64,000 bases of DNA, from positions 62,001 through 126,000 of the forward strand of contig NJPS01000011.1 of the NCBI GenBank assembly GCA_002946415.1, read 5' to 3'. The position numbers and the translations under genes were made by a program. The first letter of the stretch is position 1. Every line of letters starts with the position of its first letter. Below are positions 22,087 through 32,810 of this stretch, one piece after another. The notes beneath the pieces are model-generated. The model did no database searches and was not told the origin of the DNA. It saw nothing but the letters and a program-made list of their open reading frames with translations. The stretch is from Rutstroemia sp. NJR-2017a BVV2 (lineage: Eukaryota > Ascomycota > Leotiomycetes > Helotiales > Rutstroemiaceae).

Positions 22087-23418
22087 ATGTGGACATTCTG
22101 GGTACCGGGAAAAGGCTCTTTCTGTCCTCGGGAGATGCTAACCTTGCTCCAGAAATCTCTATTTCGTTCTCCGGGTAAGCGCGACAGTGCACGTCGTGAT
22201 CGTCGACATCGTCGGGAAGCAGAGCGCTCTCAAACTTCGAACAACAGTGAAGGAGAAACACTGAAATTGGTGAATTCGGACCAGCCAGAACATGAGGACC
22301 GAGAACAAAGTGCCCCGCATAGTTCTTGGGAACATGTTGAAGAAGCTCATCATTCGGTGGAACAATTAGAACGTCGGCTGGACGAGCCTCGCTTGGCAGC
22401 GCTACTGCGCGGATTACACAACCTGTCGGATTTACGATGGGCAGCATCTTCGGTACAAGTGGAAGTCAGGGAAAAGATGCTAGAAGTCGGCTACAAGAGA
22501 AATCATGTTGCACAATCCGACGCGAATTTCATGAAGGAACTCCAACGACTTCAAATACAACAACAACTTGGACACTTCGAACAGCTTTCGAAGCTCGCCG
22601 TTGAGTGTCAAATAGCACGTGATGGGCTAGGTCCTCTGGAGAACGAGAGTGCTCAGATTTTTGGTAACTGGGAGGGCAAAATGTGGGTCTTGAGTCAAGC
22701 AGAAGATGCGCTGTTTAACGAGTTCGCACCTGAATTTCGCATCGCCAACGAACAGTCGAGTGTCAGCACAGATATGGTTTCGACTGAGTGTTCATCGACA
22801 AGTGCGGACCGTGAGACCTTGGACGATCACCATCCGTACTATGGAGCTAATTTGATACCTGTTCGCCCTGGAAATTCCGTGGTATCATATTCTAGTATAC
22901 CACTACCTACTGCGATTCACACTCCACTGGCTAATACTATGGGCCCCGACGAAAGCCAGAACTCAATGCTGTTGGGCCTAGATATGGAGCGATCTAATCC
23001 AGAACAGCATGAAAGCGACATGACGTCCGATTTGGACTCAGGCATAGCGGACTTGGATCTCAAAACAGAGACTGGAATGCCCCCGGGCTGGTCTAGGCAA
23101 TCTTCAGGCCCCGAATCATTTCCAAGGCTTTTAACAGACTTCAGCACACGCCGTGACCGCGTTCAAAAATGGCTCCTGCAAACCACATTGGTCTCCAAAT
23201 CCGAGGCATATTTGGTCGGCTGGCAGCTCATGTCGCAGTCGCCAGATGAGCCATCTAATTGGTCTCAGCTAGTGGTTGCATTGCTAGGGCTTGATGAGGC
23301 TGTATCCAAGTATATGCAGCCATTTGGCTCCAGGAATGAGACTCCAGAAGAGGAAGAAGAAAGTATGAATCTTGGTCCGCCGGAGGCCCCCACCAACCAT
23401 CAAATAGAATCAACATAA
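22087..23418 (+). CDS. Coiled-coil protein 3, partner-family member (443 aa)
   Basis: Intronless. The first in-frame ATG is 22087; ATG 22135 is an alternative and the very N-terminus is uncertain. A basic segment (RRDRRHRREAER near 35-50) could be a nuclear localisation signal. A heptad-rich helix covers about 90-220 with the family signatures S-D-A-N-F-M-K-E-L, A-R-D-G-L-G-P-L-E-N-E and EDALFNEFAPEF. The C-terminal family motif is R-V-Q-K-W-L-L-Q-T-T...S-N-W-S-Q-L-V-V-A-L-L near 360-405. A Glu-rich stretch precedes the end. No enzymatic motif is visible. Function unknown; it pairs with DUF6590 copy D. Confidence 0.82.
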   Translation: MWTFWVPGKGSFCPREMLTLLQKSLFRSPGKRDSARRDRRHRREAERSQTSNNSEGETLKLVNSDQPEHEDREQSAPHSSWEHVEEAHHSVEQLERRLDEPRLAALLRGLHNLSDLRWAASSVQVEVREKMLEVGYKRNHVAQSDANFMKELQRLQIQQQLGHFEQLSKLAVECQIARDGLGPLENESAQIFGNWEGKMWVLSQAEDALFNEFAPEFRIANEQSSVSTDMVSTECSSTSADRETLDDHHPYYGANLIPVRPGNSVVSYSSIPLPTAIHTPLANTMGPDESQNSMLLGLDMERSNPEQHESDMTSDLDSGIADLDLKTETGMPPGWSRQSSGPESFPRLLTDFSTRRDRVQKWLLQTTLVSKSEAYLVGWQLMSQSPDEPSNWSQLVVALLGLDEAVSKYMQPFGSRNETPEEEEESMNLGPPEAPTNHQIEST

Positions 23419-24790
23419 ACAAGACACTAAGTGAGTAGGAGTAGCGGCTACCCTCCCAAATTACTGCTGGACGATGATCTTGGAGGAGTACAACAAGCCT
23501 GATAGCTATTGCAAGCTTTGTGATTGGAGTACTTGTGCATCTTGTGGTAATGAGGCAGGCAGCTAGGGAGTAACAAGGTTCTATTTGCTTCTTTTCCATT
23601 AGAATGTATATGATCTGACCTATGGAATTCTACCATTTAAAGTGGCATTGCATTCCATATGCCCATTGTGTATGATTGTGCATATCGATCGAGGTCATCT
23701 GCTTCACCAGCAACCACTCAGGCTCCCACTCGAAAAAGCAAACATTGCGGCAGATAGCGTTTCTCTAAATATGTTGTGCTACAAATGCTCTGGTAGGATT
23801 ATTGCGGTCCGATCCGTGCAAACGAGGTTGGTAGGAAGCCATTCAGTGAACATGGAGGCGGGGACTTCGGGTAGGTTAAGTGCACGGTATCACAACTGCC
23901 TATCATGGCTTATCGTAGCCTGGAATGCAAATGATTGATAAAGAAAGCAATAATTGGCGACGATAATGCGGCGACGACACTAAACAATCCCTGCTCAACG
24001 CACATGTCAACAAACGGGGAAATAACCTATTTCGAGACCTACCTGAAGTCGTCACATTTCACATTTCGCATGCGTCAAACCAACCCCACTTACCCATGCT
24101 CTTCTGATTAGCGATGGTGCTTTGACCGCGAAGTGAGAGACGATGGAGATTTGGATGTCGCGAAGTACCTCAACATCAGTCGTCGACAAGGCTGCGATGA
24201 TATCATATCCGATATACGAGAACCTCAAATTCTCCGCTGATGGCAGCAAACGTTAATCATCTGGTGGATCGCTACCAAAATCTATTAATGGCTGCAAAAA
24301 CCATTGCGGATGGGGCAATCCTGCGCTGCGCCACCATGACTAATTATGAAACCCCTTTTGTTCACTCAGGCTATATCCCACACAACGTCGTTTGCCCTAA
24401 TTCGGGCACAACGAGCATGGGAAGAAATCCTACCCGCCAGGAATCCGTATAGGAAGCTTCATATAGAGTTATATGGGCAGCTTTCTGTCTTGTCATCAAA
24501 ATCTCCCCCACCTGTGCCACCTGCAGCATCTAGCATCGCGAGAGGCGTAGATTTTCAACCCCGCCGCAGAATTTCCACCACCCACCATGGCAGGAACCAG
24601 TGAAATTTTAAGTGATCCTATTTCCATTCCATCATTATTCTGTCTGAGAATCCAAAGGTAAGACCTGTCGCACAAAAATCTATTCGTCGGTTCGTGCATT
24701 TCTTTTTCGTTTGTTTACCAAAGGCTTTTCGTGATATCTTGACGTAGACAGTCAGATTGGTTCAATTCTTTCTTTTCGTTCCGGGGAAAA
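23419..24790. other. Intergenic region marking the end of the accessory block
   Basis: No gene is supported. Small open frames (23642-23938, 24240-24452, 24346-24603 plus; 24052-24249 minus) lack domains. The last few hundred bases must be the promoter and 5' UTR of the DUF6536 gene. Confidence 0.45.
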
Positions 24791-27700
24791 ATGTATGAAG
24801 GTCAAAATGGAGGGAACACACGATTTCCAGATTTGTTGCGAAGAGACTTTGATGAAATCCAATTACGAGAAATACCGCCGACGCCTACGAAGTCGACGTT
24901 CGACAATGAGCAGAAAGCAGAATCAAAGGTGGTGTCGGAAGCGGAGTCGGAAAGTTTGATGCGACCAACCTCTAGGTCAAGGAGCCCTTCACGGGAACGG
25001 AGCAGAGAACGTGGGCACAAGAGATCGGAATCAACATACTCCATCTTTCCTGATGTCCCCAGGCGGAAATCAACGGCATCTACGAAGACCACAAGAACGA
25101 GGGCAACTTCCCATGCAGGATCAGAGCGATCAACAAGACTAGATGTTCCGGCACGAAACAGCACCAAATCCTCGAGATCACGGGCAAATTCAAATGCATC
25201 TGAAAGATCGCTTGGTGCTGAGATTCCAGTTCAGATTGAAGCAATATCCTCGAGATCACGGGCAAATTCAAATGCGTCTGAAAGATCGCTTGGTGCTGAG
25301 ATTCCAGTTCAGATTGAAGCAATATCCTCGCGACCGCGGGGCATTTCTAACTCAGATTCTACATACTCTACGGGATCAAATGGCCAAGATTGGAGTGATA
25401 ATAAGCACCTTCTTGCTTCTCATCCACCTGCGCCAGCGGTTCCACAAGATGATCTAATGATGCAATTTGAATCGTTTGTGGAGTAAGCATAACTGACTTC
25501 TGACGTCCCGCCTCTCACTAACAGATATCAGCTCGATCGACCAAGTGCCGAACCGAAGGATAACCTTAAAGACAGGCAAAGCACCCGCATCCCAAAAATT
25601 AAAGTTGATGCAAGTTCAGAAATTTCTCTGTAACCCATGGGGAAAGAAACCCAACGTTCTTCATGAGAAGACCAATCATGGCGGGCTGGATAGTAGCGAG
25701 CGACGTTCGCGGCAATGGAAAAGCCACTGTTTCATCGCATCAATTTTCATGGGTTCCGTGCTTATCATACATGTAGTGTTCATGATCTGGGCAGCGCAAC
25801 GATCCAGTGGTGGTGCAAATATTGGTACTATCTACCAAGGAAAATGTGCAACGGTTGATAACATAAACACGGGCTTGCACGTACTAATTAATATAACAAC
25901 CATGATTGCTACAATGGCTAGTGCTTGTGGAATGTACTTTCTCAGTTCTCCAACGAGGAAAGAAGTAGATGAGGCTCATGCTAGAGGCAGAAGTCTAGAC
26001 ATAGGGGTCTTAAGTGTGCGGAATCTGAGGACTTGGAAGAAGAAAGTTCTCTTTGGTGTACTGATAATATCCTCCCTTCCAATTCATTTTCTGTCAGTAT
26101 ATCACCCATGCAAATCACCTAGAATGTTGAGCTTCGAGAGGATAGAATGCTAACATTAAACAAGCGGAAATTCGATCGTCTTCACGGCAAGCCCAATGCT
26201 GGATTACGATGTAGTCATAGCTACCCCGCTATTCCTCAATAATACCGCAGTCAACTGCTCTCAATACGTTTCAGCAAGTTGCACAAGTACAGATGGAAGC
26301 CCCACAATCTGTTCAACGCAGCCACTTAACTCATCCTCACCACAATATACCACCAATCTTTGTGATACCGCCACGTCTCTACACCACAACTTCACACAAA
26401 ACCAGCTCCACCACCTCAACACAACCGAATGCCTAACCACCTACTCCACCCTCTCCAACCCCTCTTCGAACTACGCCAATCTCCTCGTGATCACCAAAAC
26501 CCAACCCCTCACAACCAACAACAGCATCCTCCTCGCCTTCCACCACCTCCAATACACATCCGTCCTCACCTCCCCACACACCTGGACCTGCGGCCCCGAC
26601 GACCCTCTCCCCGGCCAAAGCACCTGCGACATACCCAACCTCATCCTCAACTCCGACATCTGGACGCTCGGCCCACCACTCCTGCCCATATCCCCCAATT
26701 CCACCTCTACATCACTCCTCCAAACCCCTTCCCAGCGCTGGGAAATCGATTACTGTCTCGCCGCCACGCTTCCCTCCACTCCACTCTGCGAACTCCAGTA
26801 CAGCCGTCTGATAACGCTCATCCAGATCGCGTCTACAGGAATAAAGTTCCTTGCTCTGCTAATCGTCACATTTGGTTTCGGCTCGACTCCGGTTCTGGCG
26901 AATGTTGCTGATGCAGTAGCCTCGTTTCGTGAGCGGAGTGATGCGGTTACATCGAATCGGAATTTCATCCATCGGAACTCGGCATGGAAGTCGAAGGATG
27001 GGCTTTTGATCTTGGAGCCGGAGGTAGAGGGGAAGGAGAGGAAGTTGCGGTTGTTTCATGGGGCTAGTTTGCCGCTTTGGGTGGGCGGGTTGTTTTTGTA
27101 AGTTTCTTCCTCTCCCTCTCACTCCACACCCACCAAACTAACCCCCCCCCTCAGCTCCGCCACCCTCCTAACCACAACCCTCATCCTCCTCACCACCTCC
27201 ACCATCCCGATCCCCCGACCCTACACCCTCCCTCCCGGGCGCACCTCCCCTCTCGCCATTCTCAAAATCTTCTCCTTCTCCAGCCAAACATTCGCCCCCT
27301 CCCCTCACACCACCACCGCGCAACTATTTCTCGCCGCTCTCCTCACCAATACCCCGCAACTCCTCGTTTCCATCTCGGTCTTTCTCCTCGAGCAGATCTA
27401 CACTCGTATGCAAGCTGCGCGGTCTTTTTCTTTACTTGTCGATGATACGGATATGAATGCTCCTCAAGCAAAACAAAAGATCCCCACACTCAGGGAGATA
27501 CACCCCTTTCTGACTCTACTATCTCTAATTCTGCATATAATGATCTCACAAGCGCTGTTTATACACCATGTTTTTGTAACACAAGCAGATAATCTGGAAG
27601 GGAGGGACAAGATGGAGTATCTAGATGTACAGTACACGCCGCTTGGGATCTTGATTTCGCTGCTGCTGGGGCTGGTGATGGTGGGGTGGTTGGTGGGGAG

Positions 27701-27800
27701 TGGGGGGGTGAGGTTGAAGGGGAAGGGGGTGGTGGTTGGGAGTGGGAGTTTGGAGATTGCGGGGGCTTGTGGTGGGGGAAGGAGGGGGAGGAGGTTGTAA
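24791..27800 (+). CDS. DUF6536 family polytopic membrane protein (943 aa)
   Basis: Exons 24791-25482, 25532-26092, 26165-27097 and 27155-27800 sum to 944 codons. The first 230 residues are Arg/Ser-rich and disordered, with R-S-R-S-P-S-R-E-R-S-R-E-R and a duplicated 26-residue unit. The DUF6536 signature starts near 290: a first membrane span, then IGTIYQGKC, LHVLINI, FLSSPTRKEVDEAHARGRSLDIGVLSVRNL and LISSLPIHFL. After the third exon join comes GNSIVFTASPMLDYDVV. A long Asn/Ser/Thr-rich probably extracytoplasmic region with many N-x-S/T sites follows, then further membrane spans (LITLIQIASTGIKFLALLIV, and several after 620). NTPQLL and G-S-G-S-L-E-I-A-G-A-C near the end are diverged forms of family motifs. 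DUF6536 proteins are fungal and functionally unknown. The third intron (26093-26164) was placed by a TGCTAACATT branch site. Confidence 0.88.
25169..25324 (+). repeat. 78-bp in-frame tandem duplication in exon 1 of the DUF6536 gene
   Basis: Two adjacent copies (25169-25246 and 25247-25324) differ at one visible base, a synonymous A/G change in an Ala codon. Each encodes 26 residues (SSRSRANSNASERS... ...GAEIPVQIEAI). The near identity indicates a recent duplication; a third copy begins but diverges after about 12 bases. Confidence 0.93.
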
Positions 27801-28307
27801 ATTCATGGGAAGGGGCGTTGTGTGTTTGATGGGGGATATTTTGGGTGTTATGGAATGGTATGTGATTGTAAATTTCGGGTGTTATGAAATAGCATGGGAT
27901 TGTATATGATATGAACGATTTTTATGTAGAAAAGGCTGCATATTCAAGGCGTTGAAGGTAGTGATGGAATAGGGTTTGGAAATACTTGTTAGGTAGATAC
28001 CCTGGAGGTGTTTTAGAAATGGATGATGCCACTAGATATAGAACTTCATCGACTATTTGTCAATCCATAGGAGTTTACTCTGATACAGTTTTTGGAATAC
28101 ATTGTTGCAAGATCATAGTTTGGTGGACAGCACTCCCAGTTCCGTCCTATTCTACTCCACATAACTTACTTAGATCTTACTCTACTTAGACTACTCCCAA
28201 CAGCTTCGATATGAGCAGGTTTCCTAAATTCTTCCTTCACAAGTCAAGTACACTATTTGATCATGAGATGCAACCTTAAGGCCAGCCATCGGACTACACT
28301 CAGGCGT

Positions 28308-28785
28308 TCAATTTACGCGCTGTGAAGTCACGTAATTTTCGTTTTGTACGTAGCCATTCTCGTACAAGATTGACATGAAAGGATCGCCAAGCTGTATAAG
28401 CTCCGGCATTTGAGGGACCACAGAATCCGGACATATATTCCATGGATAGTTATTCAGCAGCGCCTATACATCATATGAAGCCGAAAGGCTAGTGATATTC
28501 GACCCAGCGGCGAGTAAATTCTTACACTGGTGAAAATGAGGTATAAGAACAAGACTCGCGGTATCTGCGCATTATGAATTGACCATATTCCACCGTGGAA
28601 CTGAGAGCGAATGGACTTTGAAGATTCCCGTTGCGTAAGGCTTCGGTATTTAAGTTGTTTTCCATGTCTCTGTATTGGCAATGCATCGAAGGCATTTTAG
28701 AGATGTCGAATCTTGCAGGATATATCCAAGCTGAGATCGCGGGTGCAAGACGAGCAAGAAACGTAACAGCGAACATCGAAAGCAT
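28308..28785 (-). CDS. Candidate small secreted protein (about 137 aa), low confidence
   Basis: Proposed exons 28528-28785 and 28308-28463. ATG 28785 opens a hydrophobic, signal-peptide-like start (MLSMFAVTFLARLAPAISA) with a plausible cleavage after A-I-S-A. The mature part has a few cysteines (MHCQY, ESCSYT, NICPDS). The downstream exon stays open from a TATAG acceptor to a TGA. The donor must be a weak GTGTAAG if the phase is to match; the stronger GTAAGA two bases later would give an early stop. No homolog is recognised. It could be a chance frame in a 1.4-kb intergenic region. Confidence 0.25.
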
Positions 28786-29173
28786 TCACTTCATGAAAGG
28801 AAACATCAGTGACTATTACTCATGGAAATTGTGGGAAGTAGTCGTTGGAGTAAAGGTACTTACAATATGTTTTGCAATCATCTGGCGAACTTCCTGAGGA
28901 ACATCCATGGGAGCATTAAAACACTGGCGCGGACTGCAATCTATCGAATAGTAAGGATTGAAGACTTTCTCCCAGACGCTAGAAAGTGTTCGGCCCGTTG
29001 CAAGCCGGTGTATGTTATGTTATCTCAGGTCTCTGAGCGACGGGCAATCTCTGTTTAAATCCAGCCAGAGTAAGTACACAAATAACAGAGAGAAGTAAAT
29101 CCTCCATTCGTATAGACAATTACTGATGTATGCCCTTTGTTTATACATAATGGAGGAGGATACGATAACCATT

Positions 29174-29728
29174 TCAGAAATTCCTAATCCTCTTTAAATT
29201 TTCCCTCTTGTCCAATTGTCCCAAACCAATGAACTTCGCCGGCTCCCCCCACTCAAAACACTCCGTCAACTTTCTCACCGTCGTATCCGCCGTATCCTCA
29301 TAATCCACCGCCTGCCGCTTAAACACTCTTTTCAGCCTCAGCTTCGCTTCCCAAGGCATATGCGTGTCGTTCAAGATGCATCCTTTCCCAAACAGAGCAT
29401 ATGTGATCAGGTCTAGAGGAGAGGTTTCATACTCCCTCCATTTTCGCACTTGTACGGGAGTTCTCGCAAGTTCTTTTTGTCGTTGCAGAGCTCTGAGGGT
29501 GGCTTGCTGCGTTTGGAGTGTGTGTTTCGGGATGCGGTGGTGGATGTCTTCGTTGTATTCTCGTACGGCAGGATTGTCGGGCGCGTCGAGGTCGATTGCG
29601 AGACGGGGGAGAATGAACGGTTCACCTTTAGCACGAGAGAATCGTTTCGTTATTTGAGGATATGAGGAGGAGCGTGACGGAGTCAATGCTGATGGACGCA
29701 ATAATGTGAATATTTGTCGCGGAGTCAT
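29174..29728 (-). CDS. Unknown protein, probably mitochondrial (184 aa)
   Basis: Single exon; ATG at 29728 (MTPRQIFTLLRP...). The frame is open up to a TTG at 29764, not used here. The first 45 residues are rich in Arg, Ser and Thr with almost no acidic residues, as in a mitochondrial presequence. The rest is hydrophilic and helical, with HTLQTQQATLRALQRQKELA near 80-100, ETSPLDLITYALFGKG near 115-130 and LTECFEWGEPAKFIGLGQLD near the end. I do not recognise the family. It lies 0.4 kb from the SYF2 start on the opposite strand, so the two probably share a divergent promoter region. Confidence 0.7.
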   Translation of the reverse strand: MTPRQIFTLLRPSALTPSRSSSYPQITKRFSRAKGEPFILPRLAIDLDAPDNPAVREYNEDIHHRIPKHTLQTQQATLRALQRQKELARTPVQVRKWREYETSPLDLITYALFGKGCILNDTHMPWEAKLRLKRVFKRQAVDYEDTADTTVRKLTECFEWGEPAKFIGLGQLDKRENLKRIRNF

Positions 29729-30131
29729 GGTGAAGTTGGAAATAGCTGCAAAAGCACTCCTCAATTGACAATCAGGACATGTTTTGAATGGGAAATGGTC
29801 TGATCATTCTGAAATCGTGGGGAAGTGGGAGCACCCGCGGCACCTCAGCTCAGCTCCGCACTGTACAGTAACGAACCGCTAAGAGAGCCCTGACCCACAG
29901 CAAATCCGGGGACGAACTCCACTGATGCTCACCAGCTCAGGCCTAAATTGATGAGTCAGCAGGTCGATTTTAGTGGTTTTGCTAGCCTGTTACTTTTGAC
30001 CTCAGGCTATGTCAATTACATCAATAATCAACAACTATCACCATTCCTCATCACCACCACCACAACAATAACCCTTCTGCTTGGGACTCGACACACTTCA
30101 TACTATTTAGCTAATTAGTCATTCCATCACG

Positions 30132-31103
30132 ATGCCGCCCGCGAAAAAAAGAAAGACTCGTGCAACAGCTGAAGTTTCAGAGGAGGTACAACCAGTTGCC
30201 AGCATTCCAGAACCAGCACCAGAAACACCAGAAGAGCCCAAACCTGCCGACAAACCCACCAAAGTCGAATCCGCCACCGAATCCTCCTCAGCATCCACCT
30301 CCTCAGACGCCGCCGCCCGAGCCAAAGAGCGCCAGGAACGCTTCAAACAACTGCAAGCCCGCGCGAAGAAATCCGCCCAAACGAACCTCAAAGAAGCCGC
30401 CCTGGAATCCCAACGTCTGGCCACCGATCCCAATTTGCTCGCCTCGCTAAACCGCAAGTCCGCCGTTGCCTCGCACAACCTCCTCAAAGCAGACGCCGAA
30501 GCCCGCGGCGAAGATTTTGAGCGCAAACGCGCGTGGGATTGGACGATCGATGAGAGCGAGAAATGGGACCAGCGCATGGAGGAAAAGCAAGCGCATCGCG
30601 ATAACCAAGCGTTCCAGGACTACCGACAGGACAGCCAGCGGGTGTATGAGCGGCAGGTGCGCAATCTGAAGCCCGATATGGAGCAGTATGAAAAGGAGAA
30701 GATGGCGGCGGTGGAGAAGGCCGCTGCGTCGGGGGGACTAGATATTGTGGAGACGGCGGATGGGGAGCTCATTGCAGTGGATAAGGATGGTACGTTTTAT
30801 AGTACGGCGGACTCGACGGGCTTTGTGGAGCATAGGCCGGATAAGGCGAATATTGATCGACTGGTGAAAGATCTGCAGCAGGCGGAGGAGGTGAGGTTGA
30901 AGAAGAGGAAGGAGAGGATGAATGCGGGTGATGAGGGGGATGTTACTTATATCAATGATAAGAACAAGCAGTTCAACCAGAAGCTGTCGAGGTTTTACAA
31001 CAAGGTATGTTTGAGGTTTCGGTTGATTTTTTGTGCCGAGCTAACATTTTTACAGTATACTGCTGAGATTAGAGACAGTTTTGAGCGTGGCACGATGATA
31101 TAA
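30132..31103 (+). CDS. SYF2: Pre-mRNA-splicing factor Syf2 (306 aa)
   Basis: Exons 30132-31004 and 31056-31103; the 51-nt intron has a GCTAACAT branch site. Syf2 is a small helical subunit of the Prp19/NTC-associated spliceosome and is needed for efficient catalysis. The first 60 residues are acidic and Pro/Ser-rich after a basic MPPAKKRKTR start. Residues 65-110 hold a charged coil (RAKERQERFKQLQARAKKSA). The family core follows: RAWDWTIDESEKWDQRMEEK, FQDYRQDSQRVYERQVRNLKPD, and FYSTADSTGFVEHRPDKANIDRLV. The C-terminus INDKNKQFNQKLSRFYNK|YTAEIRDSFERGT is diagnostic. Without splicing the frame would carry about 17 unrelated residues before YTAEIRD. Identification is firm. Confidence 0.96.
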   Translation: MPPAKKRKTRATAEVSEEVQPVASIPEPAPETPEEPKPADKPTKVESATESSSASTSSDAAARAKERQERFKQLQARAKKSAQTNLKEAALESQRLATDPNLLASLNRKSAVASHNLLKADAEARGEDFERKRAWDWTIDESEKWDQRMEEKQAHRDNQAFQDYRQDSQRVYERQVRNLKPDMEQYEKEKMAAVEKAAASGGLDIVETADGELIAVDKDGTFYSTADSTGFVEHRPDKANIDRLVKDLQQAEEVRLKKRKERMNAGDEGDVTYINDKNKQFNQKLSRFYNKVCLRFRLIFCAELTFLQYTAEIRDSFERGTMI

Positions 31104-31420
31104 TGGAACTGGATTGAGGGAGATTGTTGATAGAGCTGAATTTGGGTGGGTTGGTAGATTATGCGGAGTTTGTTCAGACATTCTATAGTACAATACAGGC
31201 AAAACCGCCAGCTTTTGATTCTCATAAATCATCATGATCGTTCGTACCAGGATCTTTTCTGGTTCCGCTATTCAACGATAGCCTTTCCTCCTCGAGCGTC
31301 TGCCACTCAATTGGACAAACACTATCTCTTTTCAGCAAAGTCAGATCCCCGAATCACCTACTTGCAGCCTTCTCTTCCCACCCTACAACGCACCTCCCTT
31401 TCCTCCCTTTAGTGATCCGA

Positions 31421-32411
31421 TCACAACATACCTTTCCTCCACCCCTTCTCAGCCAATTCCTCAATACCCTTAACTTCCACCGGCCCTTTCACCGTCTCAT
31501 CACTCAACGCCTCCACCACCGCCTCTGCCACCAAGTCCGCCTTCAACGGCTTCGTCCCCGCCGCACCCATCAATCCCGAGAACACACCTCCCGTAATCCC
31601 ATTGAACGCCGCACCCAACCCCGTCATCGCCGCCAACGGTATCGTAAACCTCCTCGACGCATCATAGAGGAACCCCGGCCTAATAAACACATTCCTCATC
31701 TCCCCTCCAAACTCCCTCTCAATCGTCTCCTCGGCAGCTCTCTTCGTCTCAATATATCTCCTCGGCAAAACCGGCGCACCCCCCGCAGCACTAATATACA
31801 CCATAGCCTTCGCACCCGCCTCCTTCGCTTCCTTCGCCAGCGCAATGGCCGAATCCCGATTCATCAACTCGTACGTCAACTGCCCATCATGTTCCTGCGG
31901 ATTTAAATCCTCGTCTGATTTCCGCTCAAGCGGATTCTGCGAGCCGCGTTTGGACGCCGAGAATGCGCGCTGGAGACCCGAGATCGGCGATTCTTGCCCT
32001 GAGAGCACGCCTTTGTAGTCGGCTTCTAGCAGGATTCCCATGCTGTGGACGACGTAGTCGGCAGAGGAGAGGAGCGGGATGTAGGTGCTGGGTTGCAGGA
32101 TGTTGGCGCGTTCCCAGGTTACGGAGTGGGACCAGGAGGGAGGGGAGGGAGAGGCGGTTACGGCGGACCAGGTGGGGGTGCCGGAGCGGCTGGGTGGTGG
32201 TTAGCTTGATGGGCAGATGAGATGCTCTAAAAGACGGAAAAAGGGGGTGTAGGATAGGCAGAGTAAGGTCATGTAATAGCAAGTCGAGAAGAAGTAGGTA
32301 CCTAATCGAAGTAACATCCCATCCTCTCGCAACAGCAGCTTTACAGATTCTCGACCCCAGAAATCCGTTTCCTCCACAAACGACTAGTCTTTTAGCAGCA
32401 GCCGACGACAT
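31421..32411 (-). CDS. COQ11: Coq11-like atypical SDR protein, mitochondrial (292 aa)
   Basis: Exons 32302-32411 and 31421-32189; the 112-nt intron splits SIS|RSG. The N-terminus has a Rossmann nucleotide-binding loop, CGGNGFLGSRICKAAVARGW (G-G-N-G-F-L-G). The body matches the NDUFA9/YLR290C type of extended SDR: WERANILQPSTY, ADYVVHSMGILLE, NRDSAIALAKEA, MVYISAAGG, YIETKRAAEE (in place of the classical Y-x-x-x-K) and NVFIRPGFLYD. In yeast this family is Coq11, associated with the coenzyme Q synthesis complex at the inner mitochondrial membrane. The symbol rests on family resemblance, not alignment. It converges with SYF2 and diverges from YAF9 (400 bp between ATGs). Confidence 0.85.
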
Positions 32412-32810
32412 TTTCTGTATATCGAGTCAAGCAACACAACTGTTGATAAGTATAGGGCAATTCGAAAAACTCGATGTGAGGCTGAGAATGTGAGAAATAT
32501 CAATCATCCGATTTTAAAATTCTAAGCTACAAAAGAATCTCACATGTAAGCGTCAGTGTACCTGAAGCATTGACCACCCGCATCTCATCTTACACTAGCG
32601 CAAGGTGCAAGGCTAGCTCCAACCTTAATTTTTATTTCGGCCGCTTCCATCATTGCTTCTCGAACGATCATCTCTGTGCTCGTAATTCTATCGCTTCATC
32701 CCACCGGCGTACCACCATCTCATCTGCGCATACCCCGCCACAGCTTCCCGCCTACTCGTCACCCTCTACAATCATCTGCGTCGCCCTCCACATTCACCGC
32801 ATCCTCAAAC

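Noticed and set aside
26429..26911. 160-aa plus-strand frame rich in Pro, His and Arg
   Set aside because: Shadow of the C-rich third exon of the DUF6536 gene.
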